Assembly (NCBI GenBank): GCA_031553755.1
Contig: JAVBKZ010000034.1
Location: 106,132 to 170,131, forward strand
Source of the DNA: JAIRVZ01 sp031553755
GTDB taxonomy: Bacteria; Bacteroidota; Bacteroidia; Bacteroidales; Azobacteroidaceae
Reading direction: 5' to 3'
DNA: 64,000 nucleotides
Shown here: one piece after another, positions 6,979 through 15,358 of the stretch
Layout: each line of letters begins with the position of its first letter
Numbering within the stretch: the stretch's first letter is position 1
Made by a program: the position numbers and the translations under genes
Notes under the pieces: generated by a model
Databases searched by the model: none
What the model saw: only the letters and a program-made list of their open reading frames with translations
What the model was told of the DNA's origin: nothing

Positions 6979-8562
6979 ATGAAGCATATTATGAATAAAA
7001 ACATACTCTTAATAATCCTATGCTTATTAATTTCTATAAGCAGCTTTGCACAAAATTATAGTGGTGGATCCGGTACGGAAGGCGACCCATATCTAATTTC
7101 CTCCAAAGCGGATATGGAATCATTAGCAACTATTGTAAATGAAGGTAATTCTCATTCAGAAACTTATTTTTTATTAACAACGGATTTGACAGAAGAGCCT
7201 ATTACAGTTATTATCGGCAATTCTTTTTATAGTCCATTTAGCGGTGTTTTTGATGGAGGAAATCATAAAATAAGCATTGATATAAATATGAAAAATGCTG
7301 ATTTCCCTTCTCATGTGGGATTATTTGGTACAATTAACAACGCCACTATAAAAAATTTATCTATTAATGGATATCTTTCAATTATATCTTCATACTGTCC
7401 TGGATATGGTGATTGGGGTATAGGAGCAATTTGTGGATATAGCTCATCTTCCAAAATTGAAAATTGCGGTAATTACAGTGAACTTTCTTTTTCTTTGAAT
7501 GATAATCTTGAATACGAATATCGCTATTTAGGTGGAATATGTGGATATAGTAAATCGAGTGAAATTAATAATTGCTATAACACTGGGAAGGTTTCATTTA
7601 TTTCAGAAGATGTTGCACATTCATCTCCTGCTTCGTCCAAATCCCTTTCCTATTCCGCTGGAATATGTAGTAAAATTGAAAACTCGATAATAAACAATAG
7701 TTATAATATAGGAGAAATTTTTTCAAGTTCATCTTCTACTGCAAAATCGCTCTCTTTATTAAATAATATTTCGGCTTCGTCCAAATCCTATTCAGGAGGA
7801 ATCTGTACAATAGGAGATGTATCTTCTGTCATCAGAAATTGTTATAATGCAGGAAATGTTTTTTCTTATTCTATTGCTAAGCCTCCGACAGAATCTAAGT
7901 TAACTACAACTGCGATATCTTATTCTTATTCGGGAGGCATAAACGGAGATGGAAATGTTAAAATTGAGAATTGCTATAATGTTGGTGAAATTTTGTCATC
8001 ATCAATTGCAAATAAAAATACCGGCTCTATAGGTAAATACAAAACAATATCATCATCATATTCAGGAAAAATAAGCGCATCCTCTTCCACAATAATTGAA
8101 AATTGCTATACTTCCCATCTAGCAGAGATCAATGGTGACATTATAAATGAAAATGAAAAAAATGAGGATATTTCTTCTTTTTTATCTAAATTTTGGATTG
8201 AAAAAAATTTAGAATGGGATTTCGATGAAATATGGAAAATGTCTAATTTAAACTCCATTAATGAAGGACATCCCATTCTAAAATATCAAGAAGATTTGAT
8301 TATAAATTCTATTGAATCTTTAATATTTAATAAAGAAAATGATATTACAGTTTATCCAAATCCGGCCAAATCCGATTTATATATTTCTTCCTATCAAGCT
8401 CTCGAAAAAGTAGAAATCTACAATCAATCAGGAGTTTGTGTTTTGAGTAATGAAAATTTCATTGAGAAATTGGATGTTTCACATTTGCCCGATGGATTCT
8501 ATTTTGCCCGGATTTTCACAAACGGTATTCCGGTAACTAAGAAAATTATTATCAAAAAATAG
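6979..8562 (+). CDS. Secreted GLUG-like repeat protein with type IX secretion sorting domain
   Basis: A 527-residue protein. Residues 1-24 are a signal peptide (LLIILCLLISISSFAQ), followed by GSGTEGDPYLISSKADMESLA, the usual entry to GLUG-repeat proteins. The middle has at least five repeats of the kind SGGIC...IENCYNxG with Ser-rich linkers, which should form a beta-helix stalk. The C-terminal 75 residues (ITVYPNPAKSDLYIS ... VEIYNQSGV ... LPDGFYFARIF ... VTKKIIIKK) are a type A T9SS sorting domain, directing export across the outer membrane and usually anchoring at the surface. Met5 (6991) is an alternative start. An adhesin or surface role is inference. Confidence 0.85.
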   Translation: MKHIMNKNILLIILCLLISISSFAQNYSGGSGTEGDPYLISSKADMESLATIVNEGNSHSETYFLLTTDLTEEPITVIIGNSFYSPFSGVFDGGNHKISIDINMKNADFPSHVGLFGTINNATIKNLSINGYLSIISSYCPGYGDWGIGAICGYSSSSKIENCGNYSELSFSLNDNLEYEYRYLGGICGYSKSSEINNCYNTGKVSFISEDVAHSSPASSKSLSYSAGICSKIENSIINNSYNIGEIFSSSSSTAKSLSLLNNISASSKSYSGGICTIGDVSSVIRNCYNAGNVFSYSIAKPPTESKLTTTAISYSYSGGINGDGNVKIENCYNVGEILSSSIANKNTGSIGKYKTISSSYSGKISASSSTIIENCYTSHLAEINGDIINENEKNEDISSFLSKFWIEKNLEWDFDEIWKMSNLNSINEGHPILKYQEDLIINSIESLIFNKENDITVYPNPAKSDLYISSYQALEKVEIYNQSGVCVLSNENFIEKLDVSHLPDGFYFARIFTNGIPVTKKIIIKK

Positions 8563-8648
8563 CTTGGTATAAATTTCAGTTTTTATAGGAAACAACGTTC
8601 CTTTAACTATACATAGAATTGGTTTGTAAATAGTTGCGGGATGCGTAC

Positions 8649-8681
8649 AAAAAAAGGAAGAGTTTTGCTCTTCCTTTTTTT
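8649..8681. terminator. Bidirectional terminator between convergent genes
   Basis: GGAAGAG-TTTTG-CTCTTCC (8656-8674) is flanked by an A run on the left and a T run on the right, so it works for the T9SS-protein gene and for the convergent acyltransferase gene. Confidence 0.8.
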
Positions 8682-8696
8682 CTTTCCTATCCAAAT

Positions 8697-9824
8697 CTAT
8701 TTTAGAAATCGTTTTCGTAACCATTCTCTAATAGGGATATCATAAAATTTCATTGAAACATACGCTAAGATAATTGCGGAAATCGCGCATAATAAACCAA
8801 CAGGCCAAGATTGTTCAAGAGTCAAGTTGTTGTTGGTAACCCAAGCCATGTATATGTATATAATCGGATAATGGGTGATATAAACCGGATATGAAATATT
8901 GCCTAAAAATGTACATATTTTAGATGTTTTCTTTCCCTTTATTTTTCCTCCGGCTCCCAACCATACAATCAGAGGGAACATAATAATTATACAAAAACAT
9001 TCGTATAATCCATTCATCCAAAGATGCTCTGCATTGCCTATGCGTGGAATGGAAAATAAGACTATTAAGAGAATACTTGCGGAGAGGAAAGCATTTTTTG
9101 TATATCGCAATTTTACAGTTCTTGCCAACAAAAGACCTGCGAGAAAAGGAAATGCCAACCGGGTGAAACCAATTCTCAATTGTTCCGCGTTAAGAGACCA
9201 TCCTCCGATAATATCTCCAGTGGGACTTGTCAATTCAAAATGAATGGTAATGCAAGCAGCAATAACAACCAATATAGCCAGTATTATTTTAGAAGCTTTC
9301 CGTAAAAATAAAGCATAGATAATATTTGCGATATATTCAAAAAATAACGACCAAGCCGGCCCGTTTAGCGGATGCATTTCATCCCAGCCTCTTATATCCA
9401 GATTTTTACCGACAGGAATCAATGTACATCCGATAAGCATAACTAACAACATCTTCCAAACAGGAATTTCACCGATTCTCTCCCAACCCATACCGGGAGA
9501 ATCTTGGAAATAAAATAAAGCAGCTCCGATGATTGAACCTATAATAATCATCGGTTGAAGCCGGATAAGTCTTCGTTTGAAAAAATCTTTGAGTGTCATT
9601 TTCCCCCAACGGTCATCATAAGCGTAAGCAACAACATAACCCGAAAGAAGGAAAAAGAAATCAACAGCTAAATAGCCATGATTGATAAATTGTTTTGAAT
9701 GATCTCCTTGTGAATGTACTTCGAAAATGTGAAAAAAGACAACGATAATCGCAGCAACTCCACGTAGTCCATCAAGTATCTCATAATGGGGTTTCGATTC
9801 TGCCAAACTAATTGAATGTTTCAT
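8697..9824 (-). CDS. Acyltransferase 3 family membrane protein (OafA/YrhL-like)
   Basis: A 375-residue polytopic inner-membrane protein. The N-terminus has the family signature ILDGLRGVAAIIVVFFH (about residues 15-31), with the conserved Arg and His thought to take part in acyl transfer, and DFFFLLSGYVVAYAYD (about 51-66). Around ten hydrophobic helices follow. Members O-acylate surface polysaccharides, lipids or peptides using cytoplasmic acyl-CoA; the acceptor is not known here. The open frame extends upstream to 9986, but the ATG at 9824 is preferred because it gives the family N-terminus and has a promoter core 42 bases upstream. Confidence 0.85.
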   Translation of the reverse strand: MKHSISLAESKPHYEILDGLRGVAAIIVVFFHIFEVHSQGDHSKQFINHGYLAVDFFFLLSGYVVAYAYDDRWGKMTLKDFFKRRLIRLQPMIIIGSIIGAALFYFQDSPGMGWERIGEIPVWKMLLVMLIGCTLIPVGKNLDIRGWDEMHPLNGPAWSLFFEYIANIIYALFLRKASKIILAILVVIAACITIHFELTSPTGDIIGGWSLNAEQLRIGFTRLAFPFLAGLLLARTVKLRYTKNAFLSASILLIVLFSIPRIGNAEHLWMNGLYECFCIIIMFPLIVWLGAGGKIKGKKTSKICTFLGNISYPVYITHYPIIYIYMAWVTNNNLTLEQSWPVGLLCAISAIILAYVSMKFYDIPIREWLRKRFLK

Positions 9825-9865
9825 GTATGTAATAAGGATTATTTTAAGTGTTGAATTAAAAAATA

Positions 9866-9873
9866 CAAAAGTA
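9866..9873 (-). promoter_or_regulatory. Candidate -7 promoter element for the acyltransferase gene
   Basis: On the minus strand TACTTTTG fits TAnnTTTG. It lies inside the upstream extension of the open frame, which argues for the start at 9824. Confidence 0.55.
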
Positions 9874-9952
9874 AAAATATTTGAATTACGTTCTTTCTCT
9901 TTTCTTCTTTCATTGGAGAAGTTACAAATATATGAATATTTAAAGCATAAAA

Positions 9953-9981
9953 AATCCCCGAAGCAACAACTCTTCGGGGAT
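9953..9981 (-). terminator. Terminator of the small membrane protein gene
   Basis: ATCCCCGAAG and CTTCGGGGAT form a 10-bp stem with a short loop. Read on the minus strand it is followed by six T, so it ends the leftward transcript from the small gene at 10114-10260 and insulates the acyltransferase gene. Confidence 0.75.
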
Positions 9982-10113
9982 AACACACTATTTTATTAAA
10001 CTATGAACTTTGTAAATGGAGAATTGAGAGTGGAAAGTTGAGAATTTTAATATCCTCTAAATATCTTAAAACAATGAATATCTTAATATCAACCAATATC
10101 TATTAATATCTTC

Positions 10114-10260
10114 TTATTGTAGGATTGTAACCAAATTACCCATGAAGTGAGAAACTACTGCGTATCCGATAAGTAATGACATAAAAGCGAAAACTTTGAT
10201 TTGTCCGTTGATTCTTTTTTGATTTTCGTTGTTGCTGTTGTTGTTGATTGTTGCGTTCAT
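10114..10260 (-). CDS. Small single-span membrane protein (48 aa)
   Basis: An ATG at 10260 opens a 48-residue frame. The first 22 residues are polar and Asn-rich (MNATINNNSNNENQKRINGQ); residues about 21-46 are a hydrophobic helix (VFAFMSLLIGYAVVSHFMGNLV), so the protein should be a small single-span inner-membrane protein. A matching promoter core (10309-10316) upstream and a terminator (9953-9981) downstream on the same strand form a complete transcription unit, which is the main support for a real gene. I do not recognise the family, and no function is proposed. Confidence 0.65.
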   Translation of the reverse strand: MNATINNNSNNENQKRINGQIKVFAFMSLLIGYAVVSHFMGNLVTILQ

Positions 10261-10308
10261 GTTGTTTAATTTTTAATTGTTGTTTGTGTGTGTTGTTTAA
10301 TTACAATG

Positions 10309-10316
10309 CAAATGTA
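10309..10316 (-). promoter_or_regulatory. Candidate -7 promoter element for the 48-aa membrane protein
   Basis: TACATTTG on the minus strand fits TAnnTTTG, about 49 bases upstream of the ATG at 10260. Confidence 0.5.
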
Positions 10317-10504
10317 CGGCGGAATCTCGAACCGAAAGAATAATTGTTTCCACAAATCAAAATAATTACCATTCGTTAACAAATAAATGATTTTAACACT
10401 TATATTTTAATTAATTTTTTACAAAATTCAGGAAAATAATAGAAAATTCGGAAGAATTAGAAGAAGTTAAACGAAGTTACAGGAAGTTATTCCAAGTTGC
10501 TATT

Positions 10505-10635
10505 TACCAATACCAAAGGTATTGTATGTTTATAGAAAAATTTAGTTACCACGTTTTATACGACTCCTAAGGAGTCGTATGAATGTACGGACAACATACT
10601 ATGCTATAAACATTTGAATCCTTCGGATTCTATTT
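10505..10635. repeat. Nested multi-hairpin palindromic element
   Basis: Four inverted repeats lie together: AATACC-AAA-GGTATT (10509-10523), ATACGACTCC-TAA-GGAGTCGTAT (10558-10580), GAATCC-TTC-GGATTC (10616-10630) and an enclosing pair GTTTATAG (10528-10535) with CTATAAAC (10604-10611). The nested design resembles REP/MITE-type intergenic repeats; it has no coding potential. Confidence 0.8.
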
Positions 10636-10774
10636 TATTAAAAACCAAATATTTTGTTAGACTCCTTCTTTCACTCCGTATTTTTTCTGTTAAAATGTTT
10701 TTTCAAGCAAACAATAGTTGAATTTTATTTGTTTAATCATCAGACTATGAAATTTTCTGAGCAAAAAAACGACT

Positions 10775-12478
10775 ATGGAAGGAATAATAAACATTTTACG
10801 TCAATACCCAGAATTAGCTATTTTCATTACGCTTGCATTAGGTTTTGCAATTGGCCGGTTAAAAATCGGAAGTTTTAGTTTAGGTCCCGTAACCGGAGTG
10901 TTACTGATGGGCGTTTTAGTAGGTCAATTACATTTAAATATCTCTCCGACAGTTAAATCAGCATTTTTTCTTATATTTTTATTTGCGGTAGGTTACGGTG
11001 TTGGTCCGCAATTCGTACACGGATTGAAAAAAGAAGGATTACCTCAAATCGCGTTCGCGACTATCATTTGCGTTGTTTGTTTACTCGTTTCTTGGGCTGC
11101 TGCCGTAATTGCAGGTTTCGATATCGGAAATGCTTCCGGATTGTTGGCAGGAGCAAATACAATTTCAGCAGTCATTGGAGTTTCTTCTGATATGATAGGT
11201 CAATTATCAATAAATCCGGATGAAAAGGAAAAATTAATTAATGAAATTCCGGTGGCCTATGCGGTAACATATATTTTCGGAACAGCCGGAACAGCTTGGT
11301 TTTTGTCATATATCGGACCTAAAATGTTGGGAGGAAACATTGTTGAACGTTGTAAGGAATATGAAAAAACATTAGGTGGAGCTATTGCGGAAGAAGATCC
11401 TGAATTCGAAACGGTATACGAAGGAGCTACTTTCAGAGTGTATGAACTCAACAAGGATTATTTTTCACAAGGAAGAACTGTTGCTGAATTGGAAGCTTTT
11501 TTAGCAAAAAACGATTGGCCTGTTTTTGTTGACCGTATTCGCACAAAAGAAGGGAAGATAATCGATAATATAAATTCGAGTATTATTTTACAAAATAAAG
11601 ACAGAGTATTGTTGAATGGTCCGTTAGATACGCTTTTAAAAGAAGAATCCCTGATTGGAGAAGAAGTGACTGATTTAGAATTAATGACAAATTTCAGAGT
11701 TGAAGTTCTGAAAGTAATTCTAAAAAATAAAAATATGGCGAATAAAACTTTGCAGGAACTGAAAAGTTTCAAAGAAAGGCAAGGTGTCATTATCCGGAAT
11801 ATAGAACGTTCGGGAACTTCAATTCCATTATTACCTAAGGTAAAAATTCAACAAGGCGATGTTTTAGAATTAGAAGGAAACAAGAAAAACGTAGAGCAAT
11901 TTGCTAATTTATTAGGATACATAGAACGGCCTACAAATATAACCGATATACTATATGTAGGTTTAGGAATATTTATCGGAGGAATTTTAGGTTCCTTGAC
12001 TGTTCGTATCGACAACATTCCATTCAGTTTGAGTGTGAGTGGAGGAGTTTTGATTGCCGGACTTATTTTCGGATGGTTTCATTCGTTGCGGCCATCAATC
12101 GGTTCGATTCCTAACTCATCCCTTTGGCTGATGAATAATTTAGGATTAAATGTTTTTATTGCGGTTGTCGGTATTTCAGCAGGGCCGGATTTTATGGCAG
12201 GACTTAAATCCTCCGGAGTTAGTTTGTTTATTGCCGGAATCGCCGTCAGTATTATTCCTATGTTTATCGGAATATTGTTAGGCCGTTACTTATTTAAATT
12301 TCATCCCGGAATTACTTTAGGCGCATGCGCCGGCTCCAGGGTAACAACCGCGGCATTAGGAGCAATTCAAGATGCTACTCAAAGCCGTATTCCTGCCCTT
12401 TCCTATACAGTAACGTATGCGGTAGGAAATACACTGCTAATTATCTGGGGCGTAGTAATCGTACTTCTTATGAGTTGA
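10775..12478 (+). CDS. aspT: Aspartate:alanine antiporter
   Basis: A 567-residue inner-membrane transporter of the AspT/YidE/YbjL type. It has two homologous hydrophobic halves, each with a glycine-rich start (GFAIGRLKIGSFSLGPVTGVLLMG, written here in part as residues about 21-44; and GLGIFIGGILGS from about 391), separated by a hydrophilic loop (about 205-380) holding two TrkA-C/RCK_C-like domains. AspT exchanges external L-aspartate for internal L-alanine; coupled with decarboxylation this generates proton-motive force. The next gene is the matching aspartate 4-decarboxylase, which makes this assignment firm. Size agrees with AspT (about 540-570 residues). Confidence 0.9.
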   Translation: MEGIINILRQYPELAIFITLALGFAIGRLKIGSFSLGPVTGVLLMGVLVGQLHLNISPTVKSAFFLIFLFAVGYGVGPQFVHGLKKEGLPQIAFATIICVVCLLVSWAAAVIAGFDIGNASGLLAGANTISAVIGVSSDMIGQLSINPDEKEKLINEIPVAYAVTYIFGTAGTAWFLSYIGPKMLGGNIVERCKEYEKTLGGAIAEEDPEFETVYEGATFRVYELNKDYFSQGRTVAELEAFLAKNDWPVFVDRIRTKEGKIIDNINSSIILQNKDRVLLNGPLDTLLKEESLIGEEVTDLELMTNFRVEVLKVILKNKNMANKTLQELKSFKERQGVIIRNIERSGTSIPLLPKVKIQQGDVLELEGNKKNVEQFANLLGYIERPTNITDILYVGLGIFIGGILGSLTVRIDNIPFSLSVSGGVLIAGLIFGWFHSLRPSIGSIPNSSLWLMNNLGLNVFIAVVGISAGPDFMAGLKSSGVSLFIAGIAVSIIPMFIGILLGRYLFKFHPGITLGACAGSRVTTAALGAIQDATQSRIPALSYTVTYAVGNTLLIIWGVVIVLLMS

Positions 12479-12496
12479 AAATTAAATTAAAGAATT

Positions 12497-12572
12497 ATTT
12501 CCCGCAGATCCCGCAGAATAATGCAAATTGCGAATATTTAAATATAAAAAATCTGCGTATTCTGCGGGAATA
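12497..12572. repeat. Inverted repeat between aspT and aspD
   Basis: TCCCGCAGATCCCGCAGAAT on the left faces ATCTGCGTATTCTGCGGGAA on the right, separated by an A/T loop. It can form a strong hairpin in the aspT-aspD spacer without a T tract, so it may stabilise or separate the two messages, or be an intergenic repeat. Confidence 0.7.
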
Positions 12573-12648
12573 AATAATATAAACTATTTAACAATAAAAA
12601 CTTACTTTAATTAATCGAAACAATTTATAATCTCCAATTAAAAAAATT

Positions 12649-14274
12649 ATGAAGACAAGTAGAGAAGAAGAACGAAAATTGGAACATTTAAGTCCTTTTG
12701 AATTAAAAAACAGCCTAATAGCCTTAGCTTCCGAATCACATCAACATTCTTCCCGATCTATGTTGAATGCAGGAAGAGGTAATCCTAACTGGATTGCTTC
12801 GACACCGAGAGAAGCATTTTTTACATTGGGCTTATTTGGCATTGAAGAATGTAAACGGATAAAAAATAAAGAATCGGGAAATGCCGGAGTTCCTGATAAA
12901 AACGGAATTGGGGAACGGTTTGAATTGTTTTTGGATAAAAATCAGGATTTACCGGGTATTCAATTATTGAAAAATATTTATCGCTACGGATTAGATGTAC
13001 ATCATTTTGATAAGGACAATTGGGCGATGGAATTGGCGGAAGGAATCATCGGCAATGAATATCCTTTTCCGGTGAGAATGCTCGAACATACAGAAATTAT
13101 TGTTCACGATTATCTGATGAAAGAGATGTGTAATGAAAAAAACACCTTTGGGAACAAACAATTCGATCTTTTTGCAACCGAAGGAGGAACTGCCGCCATT
13201 TGTTATATTTTTAATTCATTAATAGAAAATCGGTTATTGAAAAAAGGGGATACCGTTGCTTTGGGAGTTCCCGCATTCACGCCTTATTTGGAAATTCCCG
13301 AATTGGAACGATATGAATTTAACGTAATACACATCAATGGCTCTGCGAAAAATAAAAGAGGAGAATCAACCTTTCAATATCCTGAAACGGAATTGGATAA
13401 ATTAAAAAATCCGTCTATCAAATGCTTTTTTATAATCAATCCGAGTAATCCGACATCTGTTGCTATGGATAAAATAAGTACAGATTATTTGGTTGATATC
13501 GTAAATAAGCATAATCCGAACTTAATGATTATTACAGATGATGTTTACGGAACATTTGTTCCGGAATTTCAATCATTACTGAAACTGCTTCCACTTAACA
13601 CGCTTTGCGTCTATTCTTTCTCCAAATATTTTGGAGCTACCGGATGGCGCTTGGGAGTGATTGCTTTGCAAAAAGAAAACGTTTATGATAAAATGTTACG
13701 TCTCCTACCTGAAGAAGAAAAGAAACATATCAAACGACTATACGAAACACTCACATTACAACCTTTGGAATTGAAATTCATCGACCGTTTAGTAGCCGAT
13801 AGCCGGCAAGTGGCATTGAATCATACGGCAGGATTATCTCTTCCTCAACAAATACAAATGATGCTTTTTGCAGCTTTTGCCTTGCTTGACAAAGAAGACT
13901 ATTACAAAAAAACTTGTACGAGATTGATAAACAAACGATATGATTTACTTTGGGAAGGTCTGAATTTACCTGTTATACCTGACTCTAACAGAGCGGGATA
14001 TTATTGCGAACTTGATGTAATGGAATGGGCGATTCGTCATCAGGGAAAAGAATTCGGAGAATATTTGGAGAAAAATTACGAACCCGTAGATATTTTATTT
14101 CGTTTGGCCGAAGAAACTTCAATTGTATTGCTTAATGGAGGAGGATTTGGCGGGCCTGAATGGTCGGTACGTGTATCATTAGCCAATTTGGAAGATGAAA
14201 ATTACCGTACTATCGGAATAGCGTTGAATAAGATATTGAAAGAATATGTTGATTTATGGTTGAATAAAAAATAA
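12649..14274 (+). CDS. aspD: Bifunctional aspartate transaminase / aspartate 4-decarboxylase
   Basis: A 541-residue PLP enzyme that converts L-aspartate to L-alanine and CO2 in the cytoplasm. It belongs to the fold-type I aminotransferases but is longer than ordinary AATs, as is usual for aspartate 4-decarboxylases. Visible features: GRGNPNW near residue 43, FIINPSNPTSVAM (about 263-275), the TDDVYG aspartate/tyrosine pair (about 299-304), and the PLP lysine in YSFSKYFGATGWRLG (Lys326). It sits between the antiporter and asparaginase genes; the asparaginase starts 4 bases after its stop, indicating co-transcription. Confidence 0.9.
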   Translation: MKTSREEERKLEHLSPFELKNSLIALASESHQHSSRSMLNAGRGNPNWIASTPREAFFTLGLFGIEECKRIKNKESGNAGVPDKNGIGERFELFLDKNQDLPGIQLLKNIYRYGLDVHHFDKDNWAMELAEGIIGNEYPFPVRMLEHTEIIVHDYLMKEMCNEKNTFGNKQFDLFATEGGTAAICYIFNSLIENRLLKKGDTVALGVPAFTPYLEIPELERYEFNVIHINGSAKNKRGESTFQYPETELDKLKNPSIKCFFIINPSNPTSVAMDKISTDYLVDIVNKHNPNLMIITDDVYGTFVPEFQSLLKLLPLNTLCVYSFSKYFGATGWRLGVIALQKENVYDKMLRLLPEEEKKHIKRLYETLTLQPLELKFIDRLVADSRQVALNHTAGLSLPQQIQMMLFAAFALLDKEDYYKKTCTRLINKRYDLLWEGLNLPVIPDSNRAGYYCELDVMEWAIRHQGKEFGEYLEKNYEPVDILFRLAEETSIVLLNGGGFGGPEWSVRVSLANLEDENYRTIGIALNKILKEYVDLWLNKK

Positions 14275-14278
14275 AGAA

Positions 14279-15349
14279 ATGAAAACAAAAAGATTACAAA
14301 ATCGAGTAAGTTTTATACTCGTTTTCTGTTTGATGTTATTGACGTTAACAGTTCAGGCGCAAAAACCGAGAATTTATATTCTCGCAACAGGTGGAACAAT
14401 TGCAGGAACAGGTAAATCTGATGTTGCTTCAGGCTATAAAGCCGGAGCTGTTTCTGTAAATCAAGTGTTGGCAGCAGTTCCCGAAATATTGGATCTTGCT
14501 GATATAAAGGGAGAACAAGTTGTTAATATCGGAAGCCAAGATATGAATAACGATGTTTGGTTGAAATTAACTAACCGGGTAAATGAATTGTTGAAACAAA
14601 GTGATGTTTCCGGAATTGTGATTACGCATGGAACTGATACTCAGGAAGAAACAGCTTATTTTTTGAATCTTACGGTCAAAAGCGAAAAACCTGTTATATT
14701 GGTAGGCTCCATGCGGCCATCAACCGCGATTAGCGCCGATGGACCGAGAAATATCTATAATGCAGTAGCGTGTGCCGTTGACAAACAATCTGTCGGAAAG
14801 GGAGTTATGGTGGTGATGGACGACCGGATTCTGGGTGCGGACGATTTGACTAAAACCAATACGCTGAGTGTTGGAACATTTCAATGTCCGAATTATGGAC
14901 CTTTAGGTTATGTGTATAACGGAAAACCAATATATGTCAGGGAATCTGTTAAAAAGCATACAACTAAAAGTGAATTTGACATCACGGGAATAAAAGAATT
15001 ACCACCGGTAGAAATTATCATGGGCTATTCCAATGCAGGACGATTGTTTATAGATACAGCCGTTAATAATGGAGTAAAAGGAATTGTTTATGCCGGTGTG
15101 GGAAATGGAAATTTTACAACAGAAGCTCAAAACGCGTTGGCGGACGCGGTGAAAAAAGGAGTGTCTGTGGTGCGTTCTTCTCGTGTACCGACCGGACCTA
15201 CTGCGCAATGGGATGAAGTAAATGACGACCAGTTGGGATTCGCTACATCGTGGTATCTTAATCCTCAAAAAGCAAGAGTTCTTTTGTTATTGGCATTAAC
15301 CAAAACAAGCGATTATAAAGAAATTCAACGCATGTTTACGGAATATTAA
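14279..15349 (+). CDS. ansB: Type II (periplasmic) L-asparaginase
   Basis: A 356-residue protein with an N-terminal signal peptide (hydrophobic stretch about residues 10-26, cleavage near VQAQ). The first catalytic motif ATGGTIAGT (Thr37 and Thr40) and the second, THGTDT (Thr116-Asp120), are complete, as is GSMRP (about 144-148) and ADGPRN (about 154-159). It hydrolyses asparagine to aspartate and ammonia in the periplasm. It is packed against the aspartate decarboxylase gene and upstream of a porin gene, so the product aspartate would feed the antiporter/decarboxylase pair. Confidence 0.93.
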   Translation: MKTKRLQNRVSFILVFCLMLLTLTVQAQKPRIYILATGGTIAGTGKSDVASGYKAGAVSVNQVLAAVPEILDLADIKGEQVVNIGSQDMNNDVWLKLTNRVNELLKQSDVSGIVITHGTDTQEETAYFLNLTVKSEKPVILVGSMRPSTAISADGPRNIYNAVACAVDKQSVGKGVMVVMDDRILGADDLTKTNTLSVGTFQCPNYGPLGYVYNGKPIYVRESVKKHTTKSEFDITGIKELPPVEIIMGYSNAGRLFIDTAVNNGVKGIVYAGVGNGNFTTEAQNALADAVKKGVSVVRSSRVPTGPTAQWDEVNDDQLGFATSWYLNPQKARVLLLLALTKTSDYKEIQRMFTEY

Positions 15350-15358
15350 TGAATTACG

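Larger units (their letters stand above)
10261..10774. other. Intergenic region with promoter and palindromic element
   Basis: About 510 bases between divergent genes. The left end holds the promoter for the 48-residue gene; 10380-10500 is plain AT-rich DNA; 10505-10635 is a complex palindromic element described separately; no clear promoter core was found for the antiporter gene on the right. Confidence 0.5.

Noticed and set aside
8899..9243. Plus-strand 114-codon frame
   Set aside because: Antisense to the acyltransferase gene, with no family pattern.
10654..10878. Short plus-strand frame before the antiporter gene
   Set aside because: It overlaps the antiporter start in another frame and shows no gene features.
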